A stretch of DNA of 64,000 nucleotides, taken from contig NZ_CP031229.1 of the NCBI RefSeq assembly GCF_003351765.1, forward strand, positions 310,001 to 374,000. The letters run 5' to 3'. Origin of the DNA: Ornithinimicrobium avium (lineage in GTDB: Bacteria > Actinomycetota > Actinomycetes > Actinomycetales > Dermatophilaceae). Below the pieces are notes generated by a model that did not search any database, was not told the DNA's origin, and saw nothing but the letters and a program-made list of their open reading frames with translations. Positions within the stretch are counted from its first letter, which is position 1, and each line of letters begins with the position of its first letter. The translations under genes were made by a program, and so were the position numbers. Shown one piece after another: positions 8,801 to 15,153 of the stretch.

Positions 8801-9643
8801 GGCCATGACCTCGACTCTGCTGCCGACGCGCTGGTCCCGGGCCTGCCCCACGCACCGGCGTGGCCCAGCCTGCGTGCGCACCTGATGCTCACCCAGGCCG
8901 ACGGCCGCGACGCCCTCCGGTCGCTTACGGAAGCATCCACCTACCGGGGGCTCGGCGACGCCGACGACCCTGCCGCCGTCCTGCTCTCGCGTCTGGACCG
9001 TGCACCGGCGCTCGGTCCACTCCCGTGGCTGCACGCCATCCCCAAGCGGCTGGCCACCGACCCCGTCTGGGCCGGCTACCTGACCGCGCGCGGGGAACGC
9101 GTGCGGGCGCTGGCGACCCAGGTGCGTCAGGGAACCACCCCCGGGCAACCGTGGGCCGCGCCCCTCGCGCACCACCTCAGCCCTGAACTCCTCGCCGACC
9201 TCGCCGTGTGGCGGGCCGCCCGAGGCGTCGACCACGCTGACTCGCGACCTGTGGGACCGCCGGATGCAGGGGGAGCGGCCGGCCGGTACGCACGCGGCCT
9301 CCTGTGCCGGGTCACCGGTCAGCTGCCCGACGCGCTCCGGCACTGGGAGCATCTGATCGTCGACCACGTCGGACACCGGGACTGGTTCACCCCGCAGCTG
9401 GCCCAGCGGCTGGACCGTCTGCACCGTGCCGGCGTCGACGTACCCGACCGGCTGGAGCAGGCGACCGCCCAGGGCCCGCTACCGGACGACGAGGCGACCT
9501 CGGCACTGTGGTTCCGCATGATCGACCCCCAGCAACAGGCCACACCGGCGTCCCGCGGAGCCGAGCCGAAACGCGTGCGGATGCGGCCAGAGGATCGCAG
9601 TCCTGCCCCCTCCGGTCCCGCCCTGCACGGTCCCAGCCGCTGA
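5831..9643 (+). CDS. traA: MobF-family conjugative relaxase-helicase (TraA/TrwC type)
   Basis: 1270 residues from ATG 5831, where the family start MTLHKLSAGSGYEYLTRQV begins; 14 further upstream codons are probably not translated. The N-terminal TrwC relaxase domain has Tyr residues near 12-14, DYYAAKGE, DLTFSPVKSVS and the three-His metal motif HRDSRDGDPDLHTHV (about residues 235-250), which nicks oriT and binds the strand covalently. The C-terminal half is a RecD-like superfamily 1 helicase: Walker A APAGSGKTTAV (about 577), Walker B VVVDEAGM (about 650), GDDQQLAAVG, ATVHSAQGLTADTIHG and TRGRHENHVHIV. The protein would nick and unwind element DNA for conjugative transfer and looks intact. 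It converges on the MazF-type operon with a hairpin in between. Confidence 0.95.
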   Translation: MTLHKLSAGSGYEYLTRQVAAGDDTGIGRRGLEDYYAAKGESPGRWTGSGLVGIDGLESGDRVTSEQMANLFGAGRHPLTGVALGAPYRVYDSDAGGFNAEVARRLDVGADGSTEPAKRLAQVAAARSEVAREYFVREQGREPRDARELASAVARYSPPQRTAVAGYDLTFSPVKSVSTLWAIAPPEISRTVAEAHDAAVQDALAFLERQVLYTREGKDGARQVETRGLIAAAFTHRDSRDGDPDLHTHVAVANKVQTLEGKWLSIYGRVLHQHVVAASEAYNTAVEAHLRAALGVRFVERPGGTGDRRPVREVEGVDRALCELWSRRRGDITARQEVLSREFLEAHGRPPTPVEQIALAQRANLETRAAKHEPRSLTAQRETWWAKAAGVLGAEGIEQMVTTVQGQAGRPTQEVTDEWVGEAAQRVVAEVEARRATWQVWHLHAEAQRQVRGLDLHPSMVAGVVGRVVDAATVARSVNLTPDLDPIGEQDGLRRSDGTSVYRHTGSDHYTSLRVLEAEERITSAAARADGAALAPEDAQLAMLEASVLGRDLNRGQADLVLALACSGRRVQLVLAPAGSGKTTAVRVLADAWRGHVGPVIGLAPSAAAASVLAEATGIPSETLAKLDHDLEHGRRSWLEEAIDRDTLVVVDEAGMADTLTLDRVITHALGRGASVRLIGDDQQLAAVGAGGVLRDIATAHGAVRLDEVVRFADPAEAQASLALRAGDASALGFYLDRDRVHVGDPATTVEAVFTAWSSDCASGRDCLMLAPTRELVTSLNIRARAARLGNSTPGRQVLLADGTHASAGDIVITRRNDRRLGVGRTDWVKNGDRWTVTAVEGRALRVRHLSSGLRARLPAGYVAEHVELGYAATVHSAQGLTADTIHGIITGQESRQLLYTMLTRGRHENHVHIVSAIDTDGHTLPLIATTSPATATEVLQGVLVRDGAAVLATTERARAADPVALLHDSTTRYEDSLLAGAERLLGPGWGHDLDSAADALVPGLPHAPAWPSLRAHLMLTQADGRDALRSLTEASTYRGLGDADDPAAVLLSRLDRAPALGPLPWLHAIPKRLATDPVWAGYLTARGERVRALATQVRQGTTPGQPWAAPLAHHLSPELLADLAVWRAARGVDHADSRPVGPPDAGGAAGRYARGLLCRVTGQLPDALRHWEHLIVDHVGHRDWFTPQLAQRLDRLHRAGVDVPDRLEQATAQGPLPDDEATSALWFRMIDPQQQATPASRGAEPKRVRMRPEDRSPAPSGPALHGPSR

Positions 9644-9664
9644 GCCCCCGGATGTCAGGGGCTC
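9642..9664. terminator. Hairpin between convergent relaxase and toxin genes
   Basis: GAGCCCC (9642-9648) pairs with GGGGCTC (9658-9664) across a nine-base loop, starting inside the relaxase stop codon. It lies between two converging transcription units and could act in either direction. No T-tract follows. Confidence 0.5.
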
Positions 9665-9700
9665 CTGACTGACCGATCGGAGGCCATTGCGCACATTGAG

Positions 9701-10039
9701 TTACAGATCCATGAGTAGCGCAAGCGTCTCGCGGACCTCACCGAGGACGACCGGGCCGACGTTTCCCGTGCGCTCGTGGATGCGCGTCGTGGCGACGGAG
9801 CGCACATGCTGGCACTGCGCCGACGAGGGTGCCACCAGCCGGTTGGCCTCGTCGGGATCGATGACCACCTCGGTGCTGCTGTGACGGAGCGTCCGGGTCA
9901 GGGGGACGACCTGGACGACGTTCGGTTCCCCCCGCAAGACCCGACGGGCTGTCACCACGATGGCCGGCCGCCGAAGTCCCGCCTCGCTGCCCGAGGGCAT
10001 CCCGAGATCGAGCTCGACGACATCACCCGGCGTCAGCAT
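9701..10039 (-). CDS. MazF/PemK-family endoribonuclease toxin
   Basis: About 112 residues from ATG 10039; a GTG four codons earlier (10051) is an alternative. The sequence opens MLTPGDVVELDLGMPSGSEAGLRRPAIVV, matching the MazF/PemK barrel signature (GDVxxxDLG...G.E.G..RPxVVV). It continues with VVPLTRTLRHSSTEVVI, as in the U-P-L-T segment of the family, and ends LGEVRETLALLMDL. MazF toxins cleave mRNA at short sequences and arrest growth when free of antitoxin. The gene overlaps the end of the antitoxin gene by 17 bases, so the two are cotranscribed and translation is probably coupled. In an integrated element such a pair usually stabilises inheritance. Confidence 0.85.
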   Translation of the reverse strand: MLTPGDVVELDLGMPSGSEAGLRRPAIVVTARRVLRGEPNVVQVVPLTRTLRHSSTEVVIDPDEANRLVAPSSAQCQHVRSVATTRIHERTGNVGPVVLGEVRETLALLMDL

Positions 10040-10220
10040 CCAGCCACGCACTCTCGTCGGCCGTGAGGTCAGCCGCCAGATCGCGCCCCATGGCGTCCTG
10101 GCGAAGCGCCCGGATCGCGTTGCTCACGGTCTCGTCGATCGTCTCGTGGCGCTCGGCCGCGAGCCGGGTCACCATTGCGTGCGTGTCCCGACTGATACGG
10201 ATCGTCGTCGTCTCACCCAT
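10023..10220 (-). CDS. Ribbon-helix-helix antitoxin paired with the MazF-type toxin
   Basis: 65 residues. The N-terminal half, TTTIRISRDTHAMVTRLAAE followed by ETIDETVSNAIRAL, has the beta-strand plus two-helix pattern of ribbon-helix-helix DNA-binding antitoxins. The acidic C-terminus (DLTADESAWLDADAG) is the likely toxin-binding tail. It is first in the operon, overlaps the toxin gene and probably autorepresses the promoter upstream of 10220. The sequence just before the start contains GTGTAGACGGATCCGTCTAC, a palindromic stretch (AGACGGATCCGTCT, about 10240-10253) that could be its operator. Confidence 0.8.
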   Translation of the reverse strand: MGETTTIRISRDTHAMVTRLAAERHETIDETVSNAIRALRQDAMGRDLAADLTADESAWLDADAG

Positions 10221-10238
10221 GAGAGCAGCGTAGCCCGG

Positions 10239-10256
10239 TGTAGACGGATCCGTCTA
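10239..10256. promoter_or_regulatory. Palindrome upstream of the antitoxin, candidate operator
   Basis: The sequence GTAGACGGATCCGTCTAC is an 18-bp perfect palindrome located about 20 bases upstream of the antitoxin start (10220). Ribbon-helix-helix antitoxins commonly repress their own operon through such sites. Its placement fits overlap with the operon promoter. DNA binding is inferred, not shown. Confidence 0.55.
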
Positions 10257-10292
10257 CAGCCGGCGGCGGACCAGCGCTTAGCGCCGCACGTC

Positions 10293-11114
10293 TCATAGAG
10301 ATTTGCCGCCCAGACGTGGTCTCGGCTGACGCCGGAGGTGGGTCACGGGGGTCGACCGGTGGAACGACTCGAGGCCGGCGACGGCCCTGGCCGTCCGGCG
10401 ACGGACCGTCCGCGCCGACGCTTCGTAGTCCTCGGCGACGAGCTCGGCCACCGACGGGGTCATCAGGCCACCCCGGCCCCGTCGCGCGGGTACGTTGAGC
10501 CGGGCCGCCTCCCTGGCCACGTCCAGGAGCAGGGCTCGGTCCTCGCGGGTCAGAGCGCCCGTGGCGGCAGCGTCCTCGAGAAGCTCAGCCAGCTCGCACT
10601 CGGGGTCCGGCCCGGTGTCGAGGTCGGGCGCCTCCGGGACCGTCCCCATCGGGACCGCTGATGCCCACACGCGGTCGCGACGCGGCGCCGCGTCACCGAC
10701 ACCGACGTCGGCCATCACCTCGCGCCGGGTCCGGGCCAGCAGCGTGGCTGCAACGCGTCGCGGCGGGTCGCCGCGGTAGGACCGAACTGTCAACCACAGC
10801 TGTCCGGCGACCAGAGCGTCGATGTCGGGGGAGAGGTCGGCCAGCTGCCTAGCCAGGTTCACCGCTCCCGGGACCAGGAGCCACGTGATCACCGAGACCG
10901 CTCCCACGTCGTGCTCGGCCGTGCGGGCGAGTGCCGCCAGCACCGCATTCCTCCCTTCCGGTGCCGTCTGCCCCAGCCGGCGCGGCAGGTCGAGCAGGTC
11001 CGAGACGACCAACAGCCCCGGTTCGGTCCGGCCCCAGTCATGCCGGTGGTCCCGCGCCCACCGCATGGGCGGTCGCTCGTGGGTGTCCACCCCAAGACAG
11101 ATCGCTACGCTCAT
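10293..11114 (-). CDS. Unassigned element protein with a C-terminal HTH-like region
   Basis: 273 residues from ATG 11114, chosen because AAGGAG lies seven bases upstream. The N-terminal part contains a short hydrophobic stretch (VSVITWLLVPGAVNLARQLA), and the middle has a mostly helical run (DALVAGQLWLTVRS). The C-terminal third reads LTREDRALLLDVAREAARLN and SVAELVAEDYEASARTVRRR, which resembles a sigma region 4-like or LuxR-like helix-turn-helix with basic residues. The final 25 residues are strongly basic. I do not recognise the family. Its position between the toxin-antitoxin pair and the repeat array suggests a regulator or a replication/partition protein that acts on those repeats, but this is inference. 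Confidence 0.6.
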   Translation of the reverse strand: MSVAICLGVDTHERPPMRWARDHRHDWGRTEPGLLVVSDLLDLPRRLGQTAPEGRNAVLAALARTAEHDVGAVSVITWLLVPGAVNLARQLADLSPDIDALVAGQLWLTVRSYRGDPPRRVAATLLARTRREVMADVGVGDAAPRRDRVWASAVPMGTVPEAPDLDTGPDPECELAELLEDAAATGALTREDRALLLDVAREAARLNVPARRGRGGLMTPSVAELVAEDYEASARTVRRRTARAVAGLESFHRSTPVTHLRRQPRPRLGGKSL

Positions 11115-11615
11115 CGTCGTCTCCTTCCACACCGCGTCGATGTGGCCCAGACGATGACGTGAGTGCGCTCCCGGTTACGTCTCCGGAAGCGTCCCCCCTG
11201 CGCTCACGCCCGCGCCCCTGACGGCGTCGTCCCCGTGGGTTGCCGGGCATGCCCGCGTGGCTCTGATGCGGGCGTTTGCGCAGGTCATGGTGCGTCCCCC
11301 CCAACGTCCCTAGCAGCGTCTCTCCCTGGGCGGGGGCGCGTCTCTGGTCCTCTGTCAGGCAGCCGTCGCCTGAGCGCCCCTGTCAGCATCGCCGCAGGTC
11401 AGGGCCACGTCTCTGGGGAAGTCGGCCACATCTCCGGAAAAGTCCGGTGACGTCCCTGGAAAATTTGGCTACGTCCCTGGAGAAGTATGGCGGCCAGGTG
11501 GTACGGAGCGACGTCGAGCCCTCAGGGCTGGCCGCTAGGGCCACCAGGACCTAAGCCGGGGGCCAGTTGACCGGCCGATACCCAAGCGTGCGCAGCTCGT
11601 ACCGGTCCGTCCCCG
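11115..11615. other. Non-coding 501-base region between regulator-like gene and integrase
   Basis: No supported gene is seen. It holds the promoter side of the regulator-like gene and, at 11405-11490, four tandem 21-22 bp repeats. A further single copy of the repeat core occurs at about 11175-11193 (TTACGTCTCCGGAAGCGTC). The many repeats make this a candidate control or replication region of the element. Confidence 0.55.
11405..11490 (+). repeat. Iteron-like array of four 21-22 bp direct repeats
   Basis: Units are 11405-11425, 11426-11447, 11448-11468 and 11469-11490, with shared core ACGTC(C/T)CTGGA(A/G)AAGT..GG. Lengths alternate 21, 22, 21, 22, so the reading frame is not kept and the array is not a coding repeat. 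The roughly two-helical-turn spacing places every copy on the same DNA face, as for iterons bound by a Rep, Par or regulatory protein. A degenerate fifth copy lies near 11175. Confidence 0.7.
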
Positions 11616-11619
11616 TCAT
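11551..11619 (-). CDS. Possible 22-residue peptide coupled to the integrase stop
   Basis: An ATG at 11619 overlaps the integrase TGA (ATGA) and opens a 22-codon frame, beginning MTGTDRYELRTLGYRPVNW and ending in TAG at 11551-11553. The coupling geometry is that of real operon partners, but the frame is very short and could be chance. No function can be assigned. Confidence 0.2.
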   Translation of the reverse strand: MTGTDRYELRTLGYRPVNWPPA

Positions 11620-12851
11620 CGTGTGCCCGCGGTCCCGAAGTCGACGGCTGCGAACGCAGCCGCGGTGAGCTCGTCCATCCGGCTCTGTGTGGCTCGCACG
11701 TAGCGCTCGGCCGCTTGGGTCGAGCTGTCCCCGAGGAACACCTTGGCCTCGTCGATGTGCGCCCCGCGCTGGGCCATCCGCGTGGCGCCGGTCGCACGCA
11801 GGTCGTGAAACCTGATGGGGCGACCCACCGCCTCGCGGACAGCGAGCCAGCCGCCTGAAGCCTTCCGGAACGTCGTCTCGGACAGCCAACCGCCATCGGG
11901 GGCAGGGAAGAGAAGCCCATCCCGGCCCGTGCCGCACGATCGCAGGTGTTCGGTGACAGCGTCGACGACGGCGACGGGCATGCGCTGGTCGCGTGCTCCC
12001 GCCTTGCTCTTGGGGCCCTTCTCGTAGCGGCGACCACCTGGACCGGTGCCGACGGCGCGGTTGACCCGCACGACGGGCGGTGTCGTCCGAAGGTCGATAT
12101 CGGACTGGCGGAGCGCGATGATCTCTCCGAACCGCAGCCCGCAACCGAGGGCGAGCGCGACCATCGCCCGCCACTCTGGCCGGATGGTCGACATGATCAG
12201 CCGCAGGTCCTGGTCGTCGATCACTTCGGTCCGGGCGCGGGAGCGCCCGCCGATGGAACCGGCACCGTCGATCTTGAATGGGTTCACAGCTCCCGCAAGC
12301 ACGCCGTCTGCGGCCGTCGCCGTCCGCATGATGGCCGAGCCGAGGGCGTAGCACTCGCGCGTCGTCTTCGGCTTGTCGTGGGGGAGAACGTCCTCGTACC
12401 AGCGGAGCACGACCGTCGGGGTGATCTGGTCGAGGGGGAGGTGCCCGAGGGTTGGTAGGAGGTACTTGTCCAGCCAGATCCGGTAGCCGCGACGAGTTGA
12501 CTCCTGCAGGGGACCGTTCTTGGTTCGGCGCGTGCGGAGCCAGACAGCGGAGTAGTCGCCGAACGTGACGACGGCCTCGCGCTCGGCCCGTGCTCGCTCG
12601 GCCTCGGCGAGCTCGGCGAGGGTGACCCACGCTGCCCCGTCGGCGTTGAGGCGCCGCTCCTCGTCGCGCAGCCAATCCCCGGCGGCCTCCTTGCCGTACG
12701 TGGTCGGTTCAAAGGTGTGGGGTGCCGTGACGGTCTGGCCGCCGCGTCCGGAGGGGTGCCCGAGCGGGACCGTGAAGCGCGCCTGCCAGCGTCCCGATCG
12801 CATCCGCGTCCCCTGCCCGAAGCGCCGGCGGAGCGATCTTGCATCGTTCAT
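11616..12851 (-). CDS. int: Tyrosine recombinase/phage-type integrase
   Basis: 411 residues. The N-terminal part is an arm-type DNA-binding region, followed by a core-binding SAM-like domain (FGDYSAVWLRTRRTK...TRRGYRIWLDKYLLPTLG). The catalytic domain has GCGLRFGEIIALRQSDID with the first catalytic Arg, FHDLRATGATRMAQRGA with the His-x-x-Arg box, and LGDSSTQAAERYVRA with the Tyr nucleophile. All key residues are present. The start at 12851 is 135 bases from the tRNA-derived attachment site, the usual arrangement for site-specific integration into tRNA genes. It probably catalyses integration and excision of this element. No excisionase gene was found. Confidence 0.95.
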   Translation of the reverse strand: MNDARSLRRRFGQGTRMRSGRWQARFTVPLGHPSGRGGQTVTAPHTFEPTTYGKEAAGDWLRDEERRLNADGAAWVTLAELAEAERARAEREAVVTFGDYSAVWLRTRRTKNGPLQESTRRGYRIWLDKYLLPTLGHLPLDQITPTVVLRWYEDVLPHDKPKTTRECYALGSAIMRTATAADGVLAGAVNPFKIDGAGSIGGRSRARTEVIDDQDLRLIMSTIRPEWRAMVALALGCGLRFGEIIALRQSDIDLRTTPPVVRVNRAVGTGPGGRRYEKGPKSKAGARDQRMPVAVVDAVTEHLRSCGTGRDGLLFPAPDGGWLSETTFRKASGGWLAVREAVGRPIRFHDLRATGATRMAQRGAHIDEAKVFLGDSSTQAAERYVRATQSRMDELTAAAFAAVDFGTAGTR

Positions 12852-12966
12852 GCATCGGATCGTACGGCAAGAAGTGTCCTCTGATGGGCCTTCGGCGGAC
12901 AGTTGGAGCCGCAGCGATGCGGCTGTTTCTGCAGGTCAGAGGCACGTATGTCCGGTTGTGTCTACG

Positions 12967-13012
12967 CGAGTCCAACAATCCTGCATGTTGGTTCGAGTCC
13001 AACCGGGGGAGC
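12967..13012 (+). other. Right attachment site: 3' fragment of a tRNA gene
   Basis: Bases 12987-13003 form a perfect T-arm (GTTGG, loop TTCGAGT, CCAAC) followed by a 3' acceptor strand CGGGGGA and G (13004-13011). No matching 5' acceptor, D-arm or anticodon arm precedes it, so only the 3' end is present. Next to it are a direct repeat CGAGTCCAAC (12967-12976 and 12994-13003) and an inverted repeat CCAACA/TGTTGG (12972-12977, 12986-12991). The acceptor would pair with 5' TCCCCCG, as in some actinobacterial tRNA-Asn genes, but the identity cannot be settled. This is what is left when an element integrates into a tRNA 3' end. Confidence 0.75.
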
Positions 13013-13020
13013 GTCGTGAG

Positions 13021-13062
13021 AAGGCCTTTGAACTGCGGAAACGCAAGTTCAGGGGCCTTTTC
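13021..13062 (+). terminator. Intrinsic terminator of the disrupted tRNA gene
   Basis: AAGGCC, TGAACT and GCG pair with CGC, AGTTCA and GGCCTT around a GAAA tetraloop, followed by TTTT. It directly follows the tRNA 3' fragment and is probably the tRNA's original terminator, now separated from the tRNA's 5' part. Confidence 0.85.
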
Positions 13063-13157
13063 CCATGTGAGCGCAGCAATGACGCATCGTTCGCAGCAGG
13101 TTGCCTCTCGACCGAGGAGCAGCGATGACCCTCTCGGATCTTCTGGGCACAGCGTCA

Positions 13158-13175
13158 GATACCAGAGTGATACCA
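13158..13175. promoter_or_regulatory. Repeated GATACCA motif before the Doc-type operon
   Basis: GATACCA occurs at 13158-13164 and 13169-13175, 11 bases apart (one helical turn), ending eight bases before the antitoxin start. The position would suit an antitoxin operator or part of a promoter. This is inference from spacing alone. Confidence 0.35.
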
Positions 13176-13182
13176 TAACCGG

Positions 13183-13386
13183 ATGGCGATGACTCTGCGG
13201 CTGTCTCCGGAGGACGAGCGAGCCTTGGCGGCCCTGGCCGAGGCCGAGGGTGTGAGCAAGCAGGAGGCCACGGTGCGGGCGATCCGGGAAGCGGCCGCGC
13301 GGCGCGGACACGAGGACCGTGTTCGCGAGCTGTCCGCACGCGGGCGAGAGCGGTACGCCGATCTGCTCGAGCGTCTCGGACGCTGA
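13183..13386 (+). CDS. Ribbon-helix-helix antitoxin of the Doc-type pair
   Basis: 67 residues beginning MAMTLRLSPEDERALAALAE, then SKQEATVRAIREAAARR. This is the short beta-strand plus two-helix pattern of CopG/ribbon-helix-helix proteins. The charged C-terminal helix (DRVRELSARGRERYADLLER) likely wraps the toxin. It precedes the Doc/Fic toxin gene by three bases. Classical Doc toxins pair with Phd antitoxins, whereas this partner is of the ribbon-helix-helix type. The pair lies just outside the element's right end. Confidence 0.8.
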   Translation: MAMTLRLSPEDERALAALAEAEGVSKQEATVRAIREAAARRGHEDRVRELSARGRERYADLLERLGR

Positions 13387-13389
13387 CGC

Positions 13390-13749
13390 TTGGAGTACCT
13401 GACCACCGAAGACCTGATCGCCCTGGCCGCGGACCTGGGCGTGGGGCCGATCCAGGATCTTGGGGTGCTGGACTCCGCTGCCCACCGCCCCAGCGCCAGC
13501 GTCTTCGGACGTGACGCCTATCCGGACATCGACGCCAAGGCCGGCGCGCTCCTGGAGTCCATCGTCGTCAACCATCCGCTCGTCGATGGCAACAAGCGGC
13601 TGGGATGGCTCGCCGTAGTCGTGTTCTACGGCCTCAACGGCATCGATCTTGCAGCACCCGACGACGACGCGTACGACCTGGTCATCGCGGTCGCCAGCGG
13701 CACGGCCGACCTGGAGGTGGCAACTCGCCACCTGGCCAATTGGCACTAG
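13390..13749 (+). CDS. doc: Doc/Fic-family toxin
   Basis: 119 residues. The Fic core reads IVVNHPLVDGNKRLGWLA (about residues 58-75), matching the HxFxDGNKR motif with catalytic His. The length and the preceding IDAKAGALLESI helix fit Doc. Doc enzymes transfer phosphate to elongation factor Tu and stop translation. The start is TTG at 13390, three bases after the antitoxin stop; the weak start and tight spacing suggest coupled, lower translation of toxin. No closer ATG or GTG exists in frame. Confidence 0.85.
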   Translation: MEYLTTEDLIALAADLGVGPIQDLGVLDSAAHRPSASVFGRDAYPDIDAKAGALLESIVVNHPLVDGNKRLGWLAVVVFYGLNGIDLAAPDDDAYDLVIAVASGTADLEVATRHLANWH

Positions 13750-13813
13750 CCGTGGCTCACGGCCCCAGCGGCAGTTCCAGGCACCGAGCCTGCCGAGCCG
13801 CTAGGGTCCGGAC

Positions 13814-14788
13814 ATGAACGTCACGGGGCTTCGGCCGCGATTCCTCGGCGACCGCCGCCGTGGACTGCGGCGGCTGGGCAACCCTGGGCCGTACCTCACG
13901 ATGGAGGACCTCATCGGCGACACCCCGCTGGTGCGTCTGCAGCGACTTCCGGGAGCGGAGAACGAACGGCGCGGCAACGTGCTGCTCGCCAAGCTGGAGG
14001 GGAACAACCCGGCCGGCTCGGTGAAGGACCGGCCGGCGATCAGCATGATCCGGGGCGCCGAGGAGCGAGGGGAGATCTCCCCCGGTGACACCCTGCTGGA
14101 AGCCACGTCCGGCAACACCGGGATCGGCCTGGCGATGGCGGCGGCGATCAGCGGCTACCCGCTGGTCATCGTGATGCCTGAGAACGCCTCCACCGAGCGG
14201 ATCCAGACCATGAAGGCGTACGGGGCCGACCTGGTTCTCACCTCCTCCGAGGGCGGTATGGAAGAGGCCCGCGACGTCGTCACACGGATGGAGCGGGAGG
14301 GTAGAGGCCGGGTCCTGGACCAGTTCGGCAACCCCGACAACCCCCGTGCCCATGAGAAGGGCACCGGCCCGGAGCTCTGGCGTCAGACCGACGGACGGAT
14401 CACGCACTTCGTGTCCGCGATGGGCACCACCGGCACGATCACCGGGGTCTCGCGGTTCCTGAAGTCGCGCAACCCCGCTGTCCGGATCGTCGGGGTCCAG
14501 CCCGCGGAGGGCGCGAAGATCCCCGGGATCCGCGCCTGGCCACCGGAGTACGTGCCGAAGATCTTCGATCCGTCGGCGGTGGACCGCACCGTAGAAGTCA
14601 CCCAGACCGACGCCGAGGAGACCGCCCGCCGGCTGGCCCGCGAGGAGGGCATCTTCGGCGGTGTCTCCGCGGGCGGCGCTTGCTGGACCGCCCTGCAGGT
14701 GGCCGAGGATGTCGAGGGGGCGACGATCGTCTTCGTGGTCTGCGACCGCGGCGACCGGTACCTCTCCAGCGGGGTGTTCCCACCGTGA
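13814..14788 (+). CDS. cysM: O-acetylserine/phosphoserine-dependent cysteine synthase (CysM type)
   Basis: 324 residues. IGDTPLVRLQRLPG, KLEGNNPAGSVKDRPA with the PLP-binding Lys, and EATSGNTGIGLAMAAA (phosphate-binding SGNTG loop) define the cysteine synthase fold. VGVQPAEGAKIPGIRAWPPEYVP is the B-type (CysM) region. It makes L-cysteine from an activated serine and sulfide or a sulfur carrier. A -10-like TAGGGT (13802-13807) lies six bases before ATG 13814, so the message may be leaderless. A later ATG (13901, MEDLIGDTPL) would give a more usual N-terminus and is the alternative start. This appears to be the first chromosomal gene to the right of the element and the Doc pair. Confidence 0.9.
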   Translation: MNVTGLRPRFLGDRRRGLRRLGNPGPYLTMEDLIGDTPLVRLQRLPGAENERRGNVLLAKLEGNNPAGSVKDRPAISMIRGAEERGEISPGDTLLEATSGNTGIGLAMAAAISGYPLVIVMPENASTERIQTMKAYGADLVLTSSEGGMEEARDVVTRMEREGRGRVLDQFGNPDNPRAHEKGTGPELWRQTDGRITHFVSAMGTTGTITGVSRFLKSRNPAVRIVGVQPAEGAKIPGIRAWPPEYVPKIFDPSAVDRTVEVTQTDAEETARRLAREEGIFGGVSAGGACWTALQVAEDVEGATIVFVVCDRGDRYLSSGVFPP

Positions 14789-14823
14789 GGGTCTTGACCG
14801 CCGGCCGGGGTTCCTCTGTCGCA

Positions 14824-15051
14824 TCAGCGCAGATGTCGGCGCTCGTGCCGTTCCAGGGCGTCACCGATGAGCCACAAGGTGGGTGGCCACAGGCCGACGA
14901 AGAGCGCTCGACGCTCGGCGTTGCCGCGTTCGGACTGGTCGACGGTCTTGCCGCGCACCCACAGCCCGATGCACAGCGCGACCGATCCGAGCGACGATGC
15001 CCGTAGGTAGGTGCTGCGTCTGCTCATCCAGTGCGGTGTCTGCTCCAGCAT
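14824..15051 (-). CDS. Small two-helix membrane protein, unknown function
   Basis: 75 residues from ATG 15051, with GGGAGG four bases upstream and an AATACT hexamer further up. Two hydrophobic segments (SLGSVALCIGLWV and RRALFVGLWPPTLWLIGDAL) flank a polar loop. This is a common small actinobacterial membrane protein type without a known role. It is divergent from the DUF1990 gene. Confidence 0.6.
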   Translation of the reverse strand: MLEQTPHWMSRRSTYLRASSLGSVALCIGLWVRGKTVDQSERGNAERRALFVGLWPPTLWLIGDALERHERRHLR

Positions 15052-15153
15052 CCGGCCTCCCGTGTCAGTATTGCTGCGTGGGGTAATCGAGCACTACGAA
15101 CAGTAACGCCAAGGGCGCTGAGCCGCCTTGCCGACGGACCGAGGAGTTCCTGG

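Larger units (their letters stand above)
1..13012. mobile_element. Integrated conjugative-type element (right part; left end outside window)
   Basis: The stretch combines a tyrosine recombinase (11616-12851, minus), a MobF relaxase-helicase (5831-9643), a toxin-antitoxin pair, an iteron-like repeat array and two frameshifted genes. It stops at a tRNA 3'-end fragment with its terminator (12986-13062), the usual right-hand scar of integration into a tRNA gene. No intact matching tRNA is seen to the left, so the other attachment site should lie beyond base 1. No VirB4/TraD-like mating-pore or coupling genes are in the visible part, so it could be an integrative conjugative element, a mobilizable element or a decayed one. 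Membership of the leftmost genes (1-5261) is inferred from lower GC, decay and position. Confidence 0.7.

Noticed and set aside
12901..13012. Complete tRNA gene
   Set aside because: No 5' acceptor, D-arm or anticodon arm can be found that fits the T-arm at 12987-13003, so only a 3' fragment is reported.
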